NCBI GenBank assembly: GCA_035653295.1
Contig: DASRCB010000193.1
Span: 1 to 21,633, forward strand
DNA length: 21,633 nt
Source of the DNA: DASRCB01 sp035653295
GTDB lineage: Bacteria; Acidobacteriota; Terriglobia; Bryobacterales; Bryobacteraceae
Direction of reading: 5' to 3'
The position numbers were made by a program, and so were the translations under genes. The notes below the pieces were generated by a model. The model was not told the origin of the DNA and searched no databases. It worked only from the letters and a program-made list of their open reading frames with translations. The number at the start of each line of letters is the position of its first letter. The stretch's first letter is position 1. This document shows, piece by piece, positions 1-8,620 of this stretch.

Positions 1-47
1 GCGATTTGTCATGCCGGTTGAAGTTCCATCATAGTGGAAAGGACCGC

Positions 48-1499
48 ATGGCTTACGACGACCTGCGCGATTTCATTCGCGCCCTCGAAAAACATCACGA
101 GCTGAAGCGCATCGGCTTCGAAGTCGATCCGCACCTGGAAATCACAGAGTTCGCGGACCGCTCCGTCAAACAGGGCGGCCCCGCGCTGCTGTTCGAAAAG
201 CCCAAAGGCTCGAGTATTCCGGTTCTGATCAATGCCTTCGCCAGCATGCGCCGCATGGAACTGGCGCTCGACGTGGCCAGCGTCCAGGAGGTCGCCGACC
301 GCATCATCGAATATCTCCAGATGCAAATGCCGCAGGGGCTCATCGGGAAGCTGAAGATGTTGCCGAAGCTGGCGGAAATGGGCTCCTTCTTCCCGAAGAT
401 CGTTTCCGACGGCCCCTGCCGCGAGGTCATCCGCCGCGACGGTTTCTCGCTCCTCGAATTCCCCGTCCTGCAGTGCTGGCCCCAGGACGCCGGGCGCTTC
501 ATCACCCTGCCGATGGTGTTCTCGCGCAATCCCGAAACGGGCCGGCGCAACTGCGGCATGTACCGCATGCAGATTTTCGACGAGCGCACCACGGGAATGC
601 ACTGGCAGACGCACAAACAGGGCGCGGAGCATTACCGCCGTATCCTCGCTCAGGGCGGCCAGACACGCATGCCCGTCGCGGTGGCAATCGGATCGGACCC
701 CGCCACCATGTACTCCGCCATCCTGCCGCTGCCGCCGGATCTCGACGAAATGATGATTGCCGGTTTCCTGCGCGGCAAGCCGGTGGAGATGGTGAAATGC
801 GAGACCTGCGATCTCGAGGTCCCCGCGAATGCGGAAATCGTGCTGGAGGGATACGTCGTGCCCGGCGAGATGCGCCGCGAAGGCCCGTTCGGCGATCACA
901 CCGGCTTTTATTCGCTCGATGACGATTACCCCGTGTTCCACGTCACCTGCATCACCCAGCGGAAGCAGCCTGTCTACGCCACAACGATCGTCGGCCCTCC
1001 GCCGATGGAAGACTTTTACATGGGCAAGGCCATCGAGCGCATTTTCCTGCCGCTCATGCGCATGCAGCTTCCCGAGGTCCGCGATATGTGCATGCCCGCC
1101 GAAGGCATCTTCCACAACCTGGTGCTGGTCTCGATCCGCAAGTCGTACCCCGGTCACGCGCGCAAAGTGATGCACGCCATCTGGGGTCTCGGCCAGGCGA
1201 TGTTCAGCAAGTGCATCGTTGTGGTGGATGAAGATGTGGATGTTCAGGACGTGCGCGAGGTCGCGTGGAAAGCGTTGAACAACATCGACCCGCAGCGCGA
1301 TATTGAGTTCGTACTTGGCCCGGTGGACTCGCTCGACCACGCCAGCCGCCTGCCGAACTTCGGCTCCAAAATGGGCGTTGACGCGACGCGCAAGTGGGCA
1401 GGCGAGGGCTTCGTGCGGCCGTGGCCCGACGTCATCCGAATGTCGCCTGAGGTGAAGGCGCGTGTCGATGAGTTGTGGAAGAGGGCCGGCCTGAAGTAA
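48..1499 (+). CDS. ubiD: UbiD family prenylated-FMN-dependent decarboxylase
   Basis: A 483-residue protein of full UbiD length. UbiD enzymes carry out reversible non-oxidative decarboxylation with prenylated FMN supplied by UbiX; the best known step is 4-hydroxy-3-polyprenylbenzoate decarboxylation in quinone synthesis. Visible signatures are NCGMYRMQ (residues 168-175), with the Arg of MYR at 173 as the likely catalytic Arg, and PGEMRREGPFGDHTG (272-286), which holds the acidic residues of the Arg-Glu-Glu catalytic set. I chose ATG 48 because GGAAAGGA lies just upstream and the protein then begins MAYDDLRDFI, as family members do; a TTG at 6 would only add a non-conserved tail. Heme A synthase follows 17 bp downstream, consistent with a respiratory-cofactor pair. 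The exact substrate is not decided by sequence: other UbiD members act on aromatic acids or in menaquinone synthesis. No ubiX is in the window. Confidence 0.93.
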   Translation: MAYDDLRDFIRALEKHHELKRIGFEVDPHLEITEFADRSVKQGGPALLFEKPKGSSIPVLINAFASMRRMELALDVASVQEVADRIIEYLQMQMPQGLIGKLKMLPKLAEMGSFFPKIVSDGPCREVIRRDGFSLLEFPVLQCWPQDAGRFITLPMVFSRNPETGRRNCGMYRMQIFDERTTGMHWQTHKQGAEHYRRILAQGGQTRMPVAVAIGSDPATMYSAILPLPPDLDEMMIAGFLRGKPVEMVKCETCDLEVPANAEIVLEGYVVPGEMRREGPFGDHTGFYSLDDDYPVFHVTCITQRKQPVYATTIVGPPPMEDFYMGKAIERIFLPLMRMQLPEVRDMCMPAEGIFHNLVLVSIRKSYPGHARKVMHAIWGLGQAMFSKCIVVVDEDVDVQDVREVAWKALNNIDPQRDIEFVLGPVDSLDHASRLPNFGSKMGVDATRKWAGEGFVRPWPDVIRMSPEVKARVDELWKRAGLK

Positions 1500-1516
1500 G
1501 CGGTACAGTGGGCTTG

Positions 1517-2473
1517 ATGGGCGCTATTGCCAAAGCCGCGCCGGCGGGCAGCGCCGAGCGGACCTTCAGCGCCGCTGCGTGGGCGGTGCTGGGGTGGAAC
1601 TTCCTCGTGGTGCTCTGGGGCGCATTCGTGCGCGCCTCCGGCTCCGGCGCGGGGTGCGGCGGCCACTGGCCACTGTGCAACGGCGCGGTGGTCCCGCAGT
1701 CGCCACAGGCCGCAACGGTGATCGAGTACACGCATCGCGTGACCAGCGGCGTCGCGCTCGTCGCCGTGTTCGCGCTGGCGTTCGCGGCGCGCCGAGTGTT
1801 TCCAAAAGGCCACGCCGCGCGCAGGGCGGCCGCATTCGGGGCTGTCTTCATCGTCACCGAAGCCCTCCTCGGCGCGGGACTGGTGCTGTTCGATTACGTG
1901 GCTCACAACGCCAGCGCCGGCCGGGCTGCATACCTGTCGCTGCATCTCGCCAACACTCAACTGCTGCTGGCATCCCTCGCCATTGCCGCGTGGTGCGCCG
2001 CCCGCGGGCAGGCTTCGCTGCGAAGACCCGCCGCCCTCGCGATCTCAACGCTTGCCGTCGTATTGTCGGTGAGCATCACCGGCGCGATCGCCGCGCTCGG
2101 CGACACGCTGTTCCCGGCCGCATCGCTGGCCACCGGCGTGCGCCAGGATTTCTCGGCGACGGCGAACTTCCTGGTGCGGCTGCGGGTGATTCACCCGGCT
2201 CTGGCGGTCGCCGCCGCGGCATTCGTCCTGTATGCCGCTCTCGGCTCACGTCGGAGCGGAGCGAGCCAGCGGGCAGTGCTCTGGGTCATCGTGCTCGTTT
2301 TCGCGCAGGTATGCGCGGGCGCCGTGAATATCGCGCTGCTTGCTCCGGTGTGGATGCAGATCCTCCACCTTCTCATGGCCGATTTGCTCTGGGTCGCACT
2401 GCTGATTCTCGTCCTGGAGACGGGCGGAAATAATACTTTGGAGCCCGAAGTACTAAGGTCGCGAGTTGCTTGA
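1517..2473 (+). CDS. ctaA: Heme A synthase (COX15/CtaA family)
   Basis: A 318-residue integral membrane protein with about eight hydrophobic segments. The family oxidises the C8 methyl of heme O to a formyl group, giving heme A for aa3-type cytochrome oxidases. The four paired histidines expected for heme binding are visible: EYTHR (H73), LSLHLANTQ (H143), RVIHPALA (H226) and QILHLLMADLLW (H284). The family hallmark GSGAGC...WPLCNG (residues 42-55) is present with a Cys pair (C47, C54). There is no clear Shine-Dalgarno. ATG 1517 is preferred; GTG 1475 or 1508 are in-frame alternatives, and 1475 would overlap the ubiD end. It probably shares a transcript with ubiD. The last codons fall inside a small inverted repeat (2453-2483). 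No cytochrome oxidase subunit or ctaB is in the window, so this is a detached copy of the assembly gene. Confidence 0.92.
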   Translation: MGAIAKAAPAGSAERTFSAAAWAVLGWNFLVVLWGAFVRASGSGAGCGGHWPLCNGAVVPQSPQAATVIEYTHRVTSGVALVAVFALAFAARRVFPKGHAARRAAAFGAVFIVTEALLGAGLVLFDYVAHNASAGRAAYLSLHLANTQLLLASLAIAAWCAARGQASLRRPAALAISTLAVVLSVSITGAIAALGDTLFPAASLATGVRQDFSATANFLVRLRVIHPALAVAAAAFVLYAALGSRRSGASQRAVLWVIVLVFAQVCAGAVNIALLAPVWMQILHLLMADLLWVALLILVLETGGNNTLEPEVLRSRVA

Positions 2474-2483
2474 CTCCCCTTAG
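2453..2483. repeat. Inverted repeat CTAAGG/CCTTAG at the end of ctaA
   Basis: CTAAGG (2453-2458) and CCTTAG (2478-2483) can pair, with a nested GAGT/ACTC pair inside. The ctaA stop codon (2471-2473) lies in the loop region. There is no T-tract, so a weak terminator or mRNA-end hairpin is possible. The same heptamer CCTTAGC recurs just after the next gene. Confidence 0.35.
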
Positions 2484-2527
2484 CACGTGCGTCACAATTG
2501 GCCTGGTACCTGCATAGAAGAGGGTCT

Positions 2528-2890
2528 ATGAGTTCCTCCGACTCCCACCTGAATCTTTGCTCCGAACTGGTGAGCGTCCTGTATGAGGATCGTTCCCGGC
2601 AGACGCGCCAGACCGTGGGCAATCTGGAAGAGATCTCCTCCGGCAGCGCCGTGCTCTGTCTCGAAGAAAGCGTGCAGCGCGGGCGAGCGATCTCGTTTCA
2701 CGTGAAGAATCATGACCTTTACGGCGTCGTGGATTCCTGCGTCGCGGACCCGCAACTGGGCTATTTCGTTACCGTGTCGCTGGACAAGTCTTCGCGCTGG
2801 TCGGAGAAATGGTTCACGCCCGAGCATCTTCTCTCGCTGTGGAAGACCGCGGAAGCCGACGAGCGCAAACTGCGCGGCGACGCGGCCTAA
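2528..2890 (+). CDS. Small cytosolic PilZ-like domain protein
   Basis: A 120-residue soluble protein without signal peptide or membrane segment. The core NLEEISSGSAVLCLEE...GRAISFHV...LYGVVDS...GYFVTVSLD resembles the six-stranded barrel of PilZ domains, where a strand carrying N-x-S/E-x-x-G is followed by G-x-x-[IV] and a late G-[IVF]-x-V strand. The c-di-GMP-binding RxxxR motif of canonical PilZ proteins is not convincing: the N-terminal part has RSRQTRQ (near 24-30) immediately before the barrel, which is a possible but unproven equivalent. ATG 2528 is preceded by GAAGAGGG at ideal distance; an upstream TTG (2498) would have no ribosome site. Inverted repeats flank the gene on both sides. 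Similar short PilZ-like proteins are common in acidobacteria. Family assignment is moderate and function (second-messenger reading or structural) is unknown. Confidence 0.6.
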   Translation: MSSSDSHLNLCSELVSVLYEDRSRQTRQTVGNLEEISSGSAVLCLEESVQRGRAISFHVKNHDLYGVVDSCVADPQLGYFVTVSLDKSSRWSEKWFTPEHLLSLWKTAEADERKLRGDAA

Positions 2891-2898
2891 GCCGAACA

Positions 2899-2917
2899 CC
2901 TTAGCCGCCTGCTAAGG
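2899..2917. terminator. Perfect 7-bp hairpin after the PilZ-like gene
   Basis: CCTTAGC (2899-2905) and GCTAAGG (2911-2917) form a perfect 7-bp stem with a 5-base loop, 8 bp after the stop codon of the PilZ-like gene and in the convergent gap before the MFS gene. It is not followed by a T-run, so it is either a weak intrinsic terminator or an mRNA-stabilising hairpin. Confidence 0.4.
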
Positions 2918-3014
2918 CTCCTGAGAAAACGTTACCGCCAAAATTTTCACTGCCGCTGTGGCGGCGGTAGGCCCCAGTCGCGCCTTTTCGCGCAGCTGGT
3001 CAGGTGCGAGCTAT

Positions 3015-4235
3015 CTACGCCGCTCGCCGCTTCTCCTGCACATCCGGCAGAAACGCCGTGAGCAGCCCGATCGCGGGCAGGAACGAGCAGACCCGATAGA
3101 CCGTGCCGATATTGGTGATGTCCGCGAGTTCGCCGAGGCAGGCTGCGCCAATGCCTCCCATCCCGAAGGCGAGGCCGAAGAACAGTCCGGACACGGCGCC
3201 CACTCGGCCCGGCACCAGATCCTGCGCGTAGACCACAATTGCCGAAAATGCCGACGCCAGCACCAGCCCCACGATCACGCTCAGCACCGCGGTCCAGAAA
3301 AGGCTCGCGTAAGGCAACGCCAGCGTGAACGGCAGAACGCCGAGAATCGAGGCCCAGATCACCTTCCGCCGTCCGATACGGTCGCCCACCGGGCCGCCGA
3401 TCAGCGTCCCCACAGCCGTGGATCCGAGAAACACGAACAGGTAAATCTGCGCCGTCCGCACGGGCACGTGGAACTTCGCCATCAGAAAGAACGTGTAGTA
3501 GCTGCTCAGGCTGGCGAGATAGAAGAATTTCGAAAAAACCAGCGCGACCAGAACGGCAATGGCCAGAGTCACGCGCCGCGGCGACAAACGCGGCGAGCGC
3601 TCCACCACGGTGGCGCGCATCTTCGACCTGGCCGCGAGATGCGCCGCGTACCATCGGCTCACGCCGGTCAGAACCACGATGGCCAGCAGCGCTGCGCCGG
3701 AAAACCAGGCGATGCTGCGCTGGCCCTTCGGCAACACCACGAATGCCGCGAGCAGCGGTCCCAGGGCCGACCCGCCATTACCACCGACCTGGAAAAGCGA
3801 CTGCGCCAGGCCGTGCTGTCCGCCGGAGGCCAGGCGCGCCACCCGCGACGATTCCGGATGGAACACCGCGGAGCCGATGCCTACCGTCGCCGCGCCCAGC
3901 AGAATGAATCCGAAGTTCGGCGCGAAGCCCAGCATCACCAGACCGCTGAGGGTGAACGCCATGCCGACGGGCAGCGAATACGGCGTGGCGCGGCGGTCGG
4001 TGTAATTGCCGATGAAAGGCTGCAGCAGCGACGCGGTCACCTGAGATGTCAGACTGATGAGCCCGATTTGCCCGAAATCCAGCCCATACGCCGTCTTCAG
4101 AATGGGGTACACAGCCGGAATCACCGACTGCATCATGTCGTTCAGCAGATGGCAGAAGCTGATCGCCGCCAGAATGCGCACCGCGATGGTGCGCTCCTGC
4201 CGCCCCGCTTCCCGAATTGTCGCCGCTGTGCTCAC
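3015..4235 (-). CDS. MFS transporter, fosmidomycin-resistance (Fsr) type
   Basis: A 406-residue, roughly twelve-helix major facilitator. The N-terminal stretch FCHLLNDMMQSVIPAVYPIL (28-47), followed by a GLDFGQIGLI segment, is characteristic of the Fsr/YfnC branch, which exports fosmidomycin and other drugs or small metabolites in exchange for protons. IGNYTDRR (75-82) sits where MFS motif A (G-x-x-x-D-R) is expected, and a GSALGPLLAAF stretch lies in the middle helices. The natural substrate cannot be read from sequence. No ATG is available: GTG 4235 (MSTAATIREAG) is the most sensible start because hydrophobic sequence begins soon after; GTG 4259 or TTG 4304 are possible but would run into the divergent gene's start region. 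It is transcribed alone, divergent from the propeller protein and convergent with the PilZ-like gene. Confidence 0.88.
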   Translation of the reverse strand: MSTAATIREAGRQERTIAVRILAAISFCHLLNDMMQSVIPAVYPILKTAYGLDFGQIGLISLTSQVTASLLQPFIGNYTDRRATPYSLPVGMAFTLSGLVMLGFAPNFGFILLGAATVGIGSAVFHPESSRVARLASGGQHGLAQSLFQVGGNGGSALGPLLAAFVVLPKGQRSIAWFSGAALLAIVVLTGVSRWYAAHLAARSKMRATVVERSPRLSPRRVTLAIAVLVALVFSKFFYLASLSSYYTFFLMAKFHVPVRTAQIYLFVFLGSTAVGTLIGGPVGDRIGRRKVIWASILGVLPFTLALPYASLFWTAVLSVIVGLVLASAFSAIVVYAQDLVPGRVGAVSGLFFGLAFGMGGIGAACLGELADITNIGTVYRVCSFLPAIGLLTAFLPDVQEKRRAA

Positions 4236-4276
4236 CTTTGTGTAGTTTAGCGGGAACACAAAACCATTCCGCGTGG

Positions 4277-4282
4277 CATAAT
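4277..4282 (+). promoter_or_regulatory. Possible -10 element for the secreted propeller gene
   Basis: CATAAT preceded by TGG lies 26 bp before ATG 4308 in the 72-bp gap between divergent genes. No good -35 is visible. If used, transcription would begin near 4289 and give a very short leader that includes the TTGAGG ribosome-site candidate. Confidence 0.25.
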
Positions 4283-4307
4283 TACCGAATTGAGGCCATT
4301 CCAAGCA

Positions 4308-7300
4308 ATGGCCGGCGCCGTCGCGCTCTGTGGCTGCGCGGCGATGGGCGTCTGGTTAGGGGCGCCTGTGTTCTCCCAGGACGCCGATCAGAAAAGCCAG
4401 GGCGGCGACGTCGGTCGTGGCGTAATGCTGCCTGGCGCAGCCCCTCCCGCCGGCCTCGATCCCGGCGCGGCCCGCGTTACGGCCATTGAGCAGTTGGAGC
4501 GCATGCCCCGATGGCGCCGCCGGCCGGTCCCCAACTACCGCGATATTTTCGGCGGCGCCTGGGTCGCACTCGGACCCGCGCCGGTCATCGTCAGTTCGGC
4601 CGGCCGCGAAGAACTCGACGTCGAGCCCGGCACTCATCTCGGCGCGTGGACCAACGCCATTGCGGTCCACCCCACCGATCCGAACATCGTCTATGCAGGT
4701 AACCCCGGCAGTGGCGTTTGGAAGACCACTGATGGAGGCCTCGCCTGGTTTCCCACCAGCGACTCCGCCGCATCGCTCGCCATCGGCTCCATCGCGCTCT
4801 CGCCGTCGAACCCTAACGTGATTTACGCCGGTACAGGCAATTGGGATTATGGCGTCGGCATTCTTAAGTCCACCGACTCGGCCGTCACGTGGCAGCTCAT
4901 CCGCGGACCGTTCGCCGGCCCTTTCGGCCCGAGCCAGTTCTGGCGCGGTGGCGCGTCCATTCTGTCACTCGCCGTGCATCCCCGCAATCCGGACATCGTT
5001 GTCGCGGGCGTCTTTCGTGGCGATGACCCCAATTCCGCGGGATTTTACCGCTCACAGGATGGCGGCGCCACGTGGAAGCTCGTGCTCGCCGGCGGCACAG
5101 GATCATCCGTTGTCTTCAACCCCGCCGCTCCCGATATTGTCTATGCCGCGATCGGCGAATACTACAGCCAGGCTCACAATGGGTTCTACAAATCCACGGA
5201 CGGAGGGATCACCTGGCGGCCCATCAACAACGGTGTTGCGCCCGCCGATCTGGCCGCCTCTTCGCGCATCTATCTTTCGTTGTGCGCCAGCCGCCCGGAT
5301 ACACTCTATGCCTCGATCACGGCGACCAGCGGACCCACGGTCGCTCTGGTCCGCACCACCGATGGCGGCCAGACCTGGACGAAGCTGACCCGTCCGCCCC
5401 GCGTCTCCCGCGGCATGCTGATCGCCGTCCATCCCAGGAACCCGGCGATCATTTTCGCCGGCGATATTCACTTGTTCCGCTCCATGGACGGCGGCGCGTT
5501 CTGGCAAAATGTGGAACGCGGTGTGGACGGCGCCAAAATCGCCACGGATTTTCGCAGTTTTACATTTTCTTCCGACGGAAGCGTTTTCTATGCCGGCAGC
5601 GATGGCGGCGTCTGGCGCACCACCGACGCAGCCAACGCAGAAATCGTCTGGACGGCCCGCAACGAAACACGCAATACGGTCCTGTTTTATTCGCCCCTGG
5701 CCATCGATCCGCGTGACGTGACCGTCTCTTTCGGAGGCGCCCAGGATCTCGGGATTCTGAAATACACCGGCGAGCTCACCTGGAATCAGGTGCATAACTG
5801 CGACGGCGGGACTTCGATCATCGATCCCCGCAACCCTTCGATTGTCTACGCCGCGTGCGACGACAAAGAAATTCTGCGCTCCACGAGGTCGGGAGACTCC
5901 GGAAGCTGGGAGCAGATTGCCAGGGGCATTCACGACGATGATCGCTCGGATTTCATCATTCCGCTCGCCATGGACCCGAACGACTCGACGCGCCTGCTCA
6001 CCGGCACCTATCGCGCTTACGAGACCATCGATTCCGGAAGAAACTGGAAACCCATTTCGGGTGATCTGTCGCACTGCTATGCCGGTATTCGCGTACTCGC
6101 AATTGCGCCATCCGATTCCAATACGGTGTACTCCGGCGGAACCTGCGGGCGCGTGTACGTCACAAACGATTCCAAAGCCGCCGCTCCACTATGGTCGAAT
6201 CGCACGGGAACTCTTCCGGAGCGCGATCTCACGTGGCTGGTCATAGATCCCAGGGATGCTCGCACGGCCTATGTCGTGTTCAATGGCTTCACCTTCGGCA
6301 AAGACACGCAGGGACATGTTTTCCGAACCTCCGATGCCGGCCTCACCTGGACGGATATCAGCGGCGATCTTCCGAACATCCCCGTCTGGACCATTGCCCT
6401 CGATCCCGACCTGCCCGGCACATACTACGTCGGAACTGACATCGGCGTGTTCGTCACGGTGAACGGCGGCAGGAACTGGAGGCCCGCAGGCGCCGGGCTG
6501 CCGCATGCTTCGGTGCGCGCTCTCACGCTGCATCGGCCTTCGCGCATTCTCCGCGCCGCCACCTTCGGCCGTGGCATGTGGGACCTGTTCGTGCCGCGAG
6601 CGCCGGGCGTGCCGCGCCCGGAGATCGCGACCGTGTTGCCCCGCGTCATCACTCCCGGCTGGGCGCGATTCACGCTGACAGTCACAGGTTCGGGATTCGC
6701 TCCCGGTTCGGTGGTGCGCTGGAATGGTTCCGCACTCGACACCGACTTTGTCAATCTGAACAGTCTGCGCGCCACGGTTCCGGCTGAGCAGGTGGCTTCC
6801 GCCGGGCGCGCGCGCGTCGATATCTCCAACGCCGAGTTGGGAGGCGTGGTTTCGAATGTCGCCCGTGTCTTCGTGCGCCCCGCGCCACCGCCCGCGATCC
6901 GGCCCAACGGAATTGTGAACGCCGCCAGCTTTCTACCAGGCCCGCTGGCGCCAGGCGAGCTGGTGAGCATCCTCGGCTACAGCCTTGCGCCACAACGCCT
7001 CATCGCGGATGGACTGGCCCCGCCGATCAGCCCTCGCGAGGTGCGCGTCATGGTGATCGACGGCCGCGGCAGGGTGCGACGGGCGCTGCTTCAGTCCGTT
7101 GCGCCGGAGGAGATCCGGTGCGTCATTCCGGATGGTCTGCAGCGCGGCGCCGCAACCGTGGCCGTGGTCACAAGGACGGGAGTGTTTGCAGAAGACACGC
7201 GTATTCGGTCCGTTAGCCCGGGCATCTTCACTGGAAACGCGACCGGACAGGGCGCCCCGGTCGGCTTCCTCGTCCAGATACACCCCGATCGCTCGCAGCG

Positions 7301-7616
7301 AGTCAGCGCCGTGTTCTTCTGGGATCCGGCGAACGGATGCCGCCTGTCACCCGTCGACCTGGGCCCAGCGACCGACGACGATGTGCTCGAGCTTTACGCC
7401 ACCGGAGTGCGCAACCGGACGAGCATCGCAAACGTGGCGGTGCGCCTCGGCGGGATGCCGCTGCAGGTTCTGTACGCGGGACCTCAGGAGAGCGGCCCCG
7501 GGCGCGACGAGATTCGCGTCCGTATCCCGCACGCCCTCGCCGGTTCTGAGCGGGTCACCCTGCATGTCGAAGTGGACGGCATCGCCGCCCAGGACGTCCC
7601 CCTCGCCATCCGCTGA
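4308..7616 (+). CDS. Secreted Asp-box beta-propeller protein with IPT/TIG and TIGR03437 C-terminal domains
   Basis: A 1102-residue exported protein. Residues 1-24 form a hydrophobic signal segment ending near VFSQ. Residues about 85-760 are a repeat array in which Asp-boxes (S/T-x-D-x-G-x-T-W) recur at about 139, 188, 249, 296, 350, 392, 574, 674 and 717. They alternate with blades of the type HPxxPxIVYAG, for example VHPTDPNIVYAG and IDPRNPSIVYA. This is the fold of sortilin/VPS10-like and GH74-like propellers. Residues about 770-860 look like an IPT/TIG Ig-like domain. Residues 867 to the end match the Solibacter-type TIGR03437 module (GIVNAASF near the start, LYATGV and VLYAGPQ late). No glycosidase catalytic acid pair can be assigned, so binding or scaffolding outside the cell is as likely as hydrolysis. 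ATG 4308 is chosen; TTG 4290 would add an Arg to the signal peptide and cannot be excluded. An SMP-30 gene follows 47 bp downstream. Confidence 0.88.
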   Translation: MAGAVALCGCAAMGVWLGAPVFSQDADQKSQGGDVGRGVMLPGAAPPAGLDPGAARVTAIEQLERMPRWRRRPVPNYRDIFGGAWVALGPAPVIVSSAGREELDVEPGTHLGAWTNAIAVHPTDPNIVYAGNPGSGVWKTTDGGLAWFPTSDSAASLAIGSIALSPSNPNVIYAGTGNWDYGVGILKSTDSAVTWQLIRGPFAGPFGPSQFWRGGASILSLAVHPRNPDIVVAGVFRGDDPNSAGFYRSQDGGATWKLVLAGGTGSSVVFNPAAPDIVYAAIGEYYSQAHNGFYKSTDGGITWRPINNGVAPADLAASSRIYLSLCASRPDTLYASITATSGPTVALVRTTDGGQTWTKLTRPPRVSRGMLIAVHPRNPAIIFAGDIHLFRSMDGGAFWQNVERGVDGAKIATDFRSFTFSSDGSVFYAGSDGGVWRTTDAANAEIVWTARNETRNTVLFYSPLAIDPRDVTVSFGGAQDLGILKYTGELTWNQVHNCDGGTSIIDPRNPSIVYAACDDKEILRSTRSGDSGSWEQIARGIHDDDRSDFIIPLAMDPNDSTRLLTGTYRAYETIDSGRNWKPISGDLSHCYAGIRVLAIAPSDSNTVYSGGTCGRVYVTNDSKAAAPLWSNRTGTLPERDLTWLVIDPRDARTAYVVFNGFTFGKDTQGHVFRTSDAGLTWTDISGDLPNIPVWTIALDPDLPGTYYVGTDIGVFVTVNGGRNWRPAGAGLPHASVRALTLHRPSRILRAATFGRGMWDLFVPRAPGVPRPEIATVLPRVITPGWARFTLTVTGSGFAPGSVVRWNGSALDTDFVNLNSLRATVPAEQVASAGRARVDISNAELGGVVSNVARVFVRPAPPPAIRPNGIVNAASFLPGPLAPGELVSILGYSLAPQRLIADGLAPPISPREVRVMVIDGRGRVRRALLQSVAPEEIRCVIPDGLQRGAATVAVVTRTGVFAEDTRIRSVSPGIFTGNATGQGAPVGFLVQIHPDRSQRVSAVFFWDPANGCRLSPVDLGPATDDDVLELYATGVRNRTSIANVAVRLGGMPLQVLYAGPQESGPGRDEIRVRIPHALAGSERVTLHVEVDGIAAQDVPLAIR

Positions 7617-7663
7617 TTACGCGCTTCAAGGCTTAGGCTTGCATGCCGGGCGAAAGGCCAGGT

Positions 7664-8620
7664 ATGAACAGCCGCCCGGAATGGCCTCGTTTGATATGGT
7701 TGAACTCGATGGCAGCCCCCGAAATCATCGCCGACTACGGTGATCTCTGCGGCGAAGGGCCCTTATGGAGTCGCGCCGAACAGGCGCTCTACTGGACCGA
7801 CATCGCCGGCCGCCGTTTCTATCGCTGCTCCTGGCCCGACCGCCGGCACGAGATCGTTCATCAGGGTTTCGAGGTCGCTGGGTTTGCGTTCAGCGCGTCC
7901 GGCGGTTTCGTTGTCGTTAACTCGTCCGGCATTTGGCTGTGGGACGGCGCGGCCGAGCGCACGCTCATCGCCGACACGGCGGACGGCCACAGGTGCGCGC
8001 TGAACGATTGCATCGCCGATCCCAGCGGACGTCTGTTCACTGGCTCCCTTTTCTGGGCGCCCGATCGGACCGATTACGAACGCGGCTGTCTCTTCCGCGT
8101 CGAAACGGACGGAAGCGTGGCCGTCGTCGATGAAGGATTCGGTCTGTCCAACGGTCTCGGCTTCTCTCCCGACAACCGCATACTCTATTTCACCGACTCC
8201 GCCGAGCGCATCATCTACGCCTATGATTACCGCCAGCAGGACGGAAGCCTCCGCAATCGCCGCGTCTTTGTAAGAGTGCCGCGTGACCAGGGCGCTCCCG
8301 ACGGGCTCACCGTGGATGCCGAAGGCCTCGTTTGGTCCGCGCAATGGTTCGGCGCCTGCGTGGTCCGCTATGATCCCGATGGACGCGAAGAGCGCCGCAT
8401 CTCCACGCCCGCTGCCCAGACGTCATCAGTGGCCTTCGGTGGTCCGGAACTCACCGACCTTTTCATCACGTCCGCCGCCTTCAGTGATGCGCTCCCGCTC
8501 GCTCCGCCCGGGTATTCGACTGAGAACCGCAACATCGGAGGCCAGCTTTACCACCTCAACGCCGGCATTCCAGGAAAACCTGAGCACCTGGCGAGAATCG
8601 CGCATGGCCTGCCGCGTTAG
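7664..8620 (+). CDS. SMP-30/gluconolactonase/LRE family protein
   Basis: A 318-residue six-bladed propeller enzyme, probably a metal-dependent hydrolase of sugar lactones. Human SMP-30 binds its divalent metal with Glu18, Asn154 and Asp204, with Asn103 near the substrate. The counterparts here are E31 in CGEGPLW, N114 in CALNDC, N163 in LSNGLGFSP and D213 in APDGLTVD, so the active site appears complete. ATG 7664 is preceded by AAAGG at good spacing. ATG 7709 (MAAPEIIADY) is the alternative that best matches the family's N-terminus and lacks a clear ribosome site. There is no signal peptide, so it is cytosolic. Its last 17 bp overlap the aldose-epimerase gene, indicating translational coupling. 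The sugar is unknown; oxidised aldoses (aldonolactones) are the class substrate. Confidence 0.9.
   Translation: MNSRPEWPRLIWLNSMAAPEIIADYGDLCGEGPLWSRAEQALYWTDIAGRRFYRCSWPDRRHEIVHQGFEVAGFAFSASGGFVVVNSSGIWLWDGAAERTLIADTADGHRCALNDCIADPSGRLFTGSLFWAPDRTDYERGCLFRVETDGSVAVVDEGFGLSNGLGFSPDNRILYFTDSAERIIYAYDYRQQDGSLRNRRVFVRVPRDQGAPDGLTVDAEGLVWSAQWFGACVVRYDPDGREERRISTPAAQTSSVAFGGPELTDLFITSAAFSDALPLAPPGYSTENRNIGGQLYHLNAGIPGKPEHLARIAHGLPR

Noticed and set aside
9..1340. A 443-codon open frame on the minus strand opposite the UbiD gene
   Set aside because: It mirrors the third-position GC bias of ubiD, has His/Arg-rich non-homologous sequence and no ribosome site.
2958..4250. A 430-codon plus-strand open frame opposite the MFS transporter
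   Set aside because: It is an antisense shadow rich in Arg/His/Gln; the minus strand encodes an unmistakable twelve-helix transporter.
4308..7616. Sialidase assignment from the many Asp-boxes
   Set aside because: Asp-boxes are structural and occur in many propellers; the sialidase Arg triad and Tyr/Glu pair could not be identified.
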